Shown: one piece after another, positions 33,346 through 34,449 of the stretch
Numbering within the stretch: position 1 is the first letter of the stretch
Layout of the letters: every line of letters starts with the position of its first letter
DNA from: Bacteroidota bacterium
Lineage (GTDB): Bacteria > Bacteroidota > Bacteroidia > Chitinophagales > Chitinophagaceae
Reading direction: 5' to 3'
DNA length: 34,449 nt
Assembly: GCA_013285915.1 (NCBI GenBank)
Contig: JABDGS010000038.1
Coordinates: 1 to 34,449, forward strand
Position numbers and translations under genes: made by a program
The notes under the pieces: model-generated
The model's input: only the letters and a program-made list of their open reading frames with translations
What the model was told of the DNA's origin: nothing
Database searches by the model: none

Positions 33346-34107
33346 ATGAATTTTAGCTTATCGCAAATGCCCGAACGTACCGCACAGCCCAGGGAACATG
33401 GTTTAACAATGGTGATGGATAAAGGGCTTAGCATTACTGAAGTGCATAACTTTTTAAGCATCGCCGCGCCCCACACTGATATTGTAAAACTTGGTTTTGG
33501 CACATCTTACGTAACGCCCAACCTGCGTGAGAAAATTGAAGTTTACCAGCAGTATGGCATGCCTATATATTTTGGGGGTACCTTGTTTGAAGCATTTTTA
33601 ATACGTAACCAGTTTGATGATTATATAGCGCTTTTAAAGGATTACAAGATAGATTATATTGAAGTTAGCGATGGCAGCATTACAATACCGCATACAGAAA
33701 AATGCGGGTACATTGAAAAACTTACCAAACACGGAAAGGTATTAAGCGAGGTAGGCAGTAAGGATGCAGAACATATCATCCCCCCTTATAAATGGATAGA
33801 GCTGATGACGGCGGAATTAGAAGCAGGATCAACCTATGTTATTGCTGAAGCCCGTGAGGCGGGTAATGTAGGCATATACCGCGGCAGCGGCGAGGTGCGC
33901 GAGGGCCTTGTACAGGAAATACTTACCAAAATACCCGGTGAAAAAATTATTTGGGAAGCCCCCCAAAAACCACAGCAATTGTATTTTCTTGAGCTGTTAG
34001 GCTGCAATGCAAACCTGGGCAATATTGCACCTACCGAGGTAATTCCGCTGGAAGCTATGCGTGTTGGTTTGCGCGGCGATACCTTTAGCCTTTACTTAAA
34101 TAAGTAG
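33346..34107 (+). CDS. comA: Phosphosulfolactate synthase-type enzyme (ComA family)
   Basis: A 253-residue TIM-barrel enzyme. Family patterns include GLTMVMDKGLS (20-30), DIVKLGFGTSYVTPNL (45-60), GMPIYFGGTLFEAFL, DYIEVSDGSITIP and EARE(A/S)GNVGIYRGSGEVR, then IIWEAPQKPQQLYFLELLGCNANLGNI, all as in ComA. ComA joins sulfite and phosphoenolpyruvate to phosphosulfolactate, the first step to coenzyme M in archaea and to sulfolactate in Bacillus. Bacteroidota make no coenzyme M; a link to sulfonate or sulfonolipid building blocks is inference only. aroE begins six bases downstream, so the two are co-transcribed; both pathways draw on PEP. Confidence 0.88.
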   Translation: MNFSLSQMPERTAQPREHGLTMVMDKGLSITEVHNFLSIAAPHTDIVKLGFGTSYVTPNLREKIEVYQQYGMPIYFGGTLFEAFLIRNQFDDYIALLKDYKIDYIEVSDGSITIPHTEKCGYIEKLTKHGKVLSEVGSKDAEHIIPPYKWIELMTAELEAGSTYVIAEAREAGNVGIYRGSGEVREGLVQEILTKIPGEKIIWEAPQKPQQLYFLELLGCNANLGNIAPTEVIPLEAMRVGLRGDTFSLYLNK

Positions 34108-34113
34108 CAGTTT

Positions 34114-34449
34114 ATGCGCGAATACGGGTTAATAGGCTTTCCGCTATCGCATTCTTTTTCACAGAAATATTTTACTGAAAAATTTGTGAAAGAGGGCATC
34201 GATGATGCTGTGTTTCATGCATTTTCCATACCTGCTATAACTGACCTTGCAGGTATTCTGCAGCAACACCCGGCATTAAAAGGCTTTGCCATAACCATAC
34301 CTTATAAAAGGGCGGTAATAAACTATTTAACCAATATATCAAGCGCTGTAAGAGAAACAGATGCATGTAACTGCGTAAAAATTGAGGGGGATAAGATAAG
34401 CGGCTATAATACTGATGTTATTGGCTTTGAAAACTCGTTTATAAAATAC
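34114..34449 (+). CDS. aroE: Shikimate dehydrogenase, N-terminal part (partial)
   Basis: An open frame of 112 codons from the ATG at 34114 to the window edge. It has the substrate-binding motif GLIGFPLSHSFSQKYF at the start, GFAITIPYKRAVI (catalytic Lys of the N(V/I)T.P.K type, here ITIPYK), and TDACNCVKI...GYNTDVIGFENS, the shikimate/NADP domain junction with its Asn and Asp ligands. It reduces 3-dehydroshikimate to shikimate with NADPH in aromatic amino acid synthesis. The usual length is about 245-280, so roughly 60 percent is missing to the right. It is coupled to comA with a six-base gap. Confidence 0.92.
   Translation, partial: MREYGLIGFPLSHSFSQKYFTEKFVKEGIDDAVFHAFSIPAITDLAGILQQHPALKGFAITIPYKRAVINYLTNISSAVRETDACNCVKIEGDKISGYNTDVIGFENSFIKY

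Overview
The window looks like a chromosomal stretch from a Bacteroidota bacterium, most likely family Chitinophagaceae or a close relative. The evidence is the gene content: BlaI/M56 pair, HTTM protein, FtsX-type permeases with the N-terminal MFKNYFKTAWRNL pattern, a short ABfA-type RpoD, LptF-type permease, START-like protein, ComA homologue. It is also AT-rich, lacks strong Shine-Dalgarno sites, and has several copies of the Bacteroidota -7 promoter element TAnnTTTG close to start codons. I saw no rRNA, tRNA, CRISPR array, transposase gene or phage gene.

Layout. 1-457 is the N-terminal end of an exported sugar-binding or glycoside-hydrolase-like protein (minus strand, cut by the window edge). 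600-3848 is a BlaI-type repressor, an M56 membrane metallopeptidase and a secreted alpha/beta hydrolase with C-terminal TPRs; a double palindromic operator overlaps the start of the repressor gene. 3869-5895 (minus) holds an HTTM membrane protein with a 4-base-overlapping partner, then a small exported Cys/polyproline protein. 6241-9598 has a DUF1579-like secreted protein, a Tat-exported NIPSNAP protein, a DUF6498-like membrane protein and a TolB-like beta-propeller. 9688-15806 has a sensor histidine kinase, an FtsX-type permease and a MATE exporter. 15904-16518 is a HigBA toxin-antitoxin pair. 16712-22845 is a housekeeping block: dxr, rseP, an unknown gene and mutS. 22966-25452 (minus) is a second FtsX-type permease whose G+C is locally well above its neighbours. 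25718-27934 (minus) is an lptF-type permease followed 12 bases later by a Tat-exported Fe/Mn superoxide dismutase. 27958-30855 has an unknown protein, a START-like protein, rpoD and a GLPGLI-like secreted protein. 31273-34449 has a small exported protein, a large TPR protein, and a comA-aroE operon cut by the right edge.

How the genes work together. Much of the window is core metabolism and envelope work: isoprenoid synthesis (dxr), regulated intramembrane proteolysis (rseP), mismatch repair (mutS), LPS transport (lptF), sigma factor (rpoD) and shikimate synthesis (aroE). Between these lie envelope and sensing genes that look lineage-specific.

The most notable signals are non-coding. They include a MITE-like inverted-repeat element (30993-31148) carrying the CATGCTGAAC...GTTTCAGCA word, and a repeat-like insertion kept in frame inside the mutS linker (22561-22690). 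There is also a degenerate word-repeat region ahead of the MATE gene, nested inverted repeats in the rpoD leader, and tandem palindromes directly in front of several start codons. Several -7 elements lie only 4-8 bases upstream of the start codon, which suggests leaderless or nearly leaderless transcripts. I did not find a clear new multi-gene system; the HTTM/partner pair, the lptF-SOD operon and the comA-aroE operon are the best candidates for functional follow-up.
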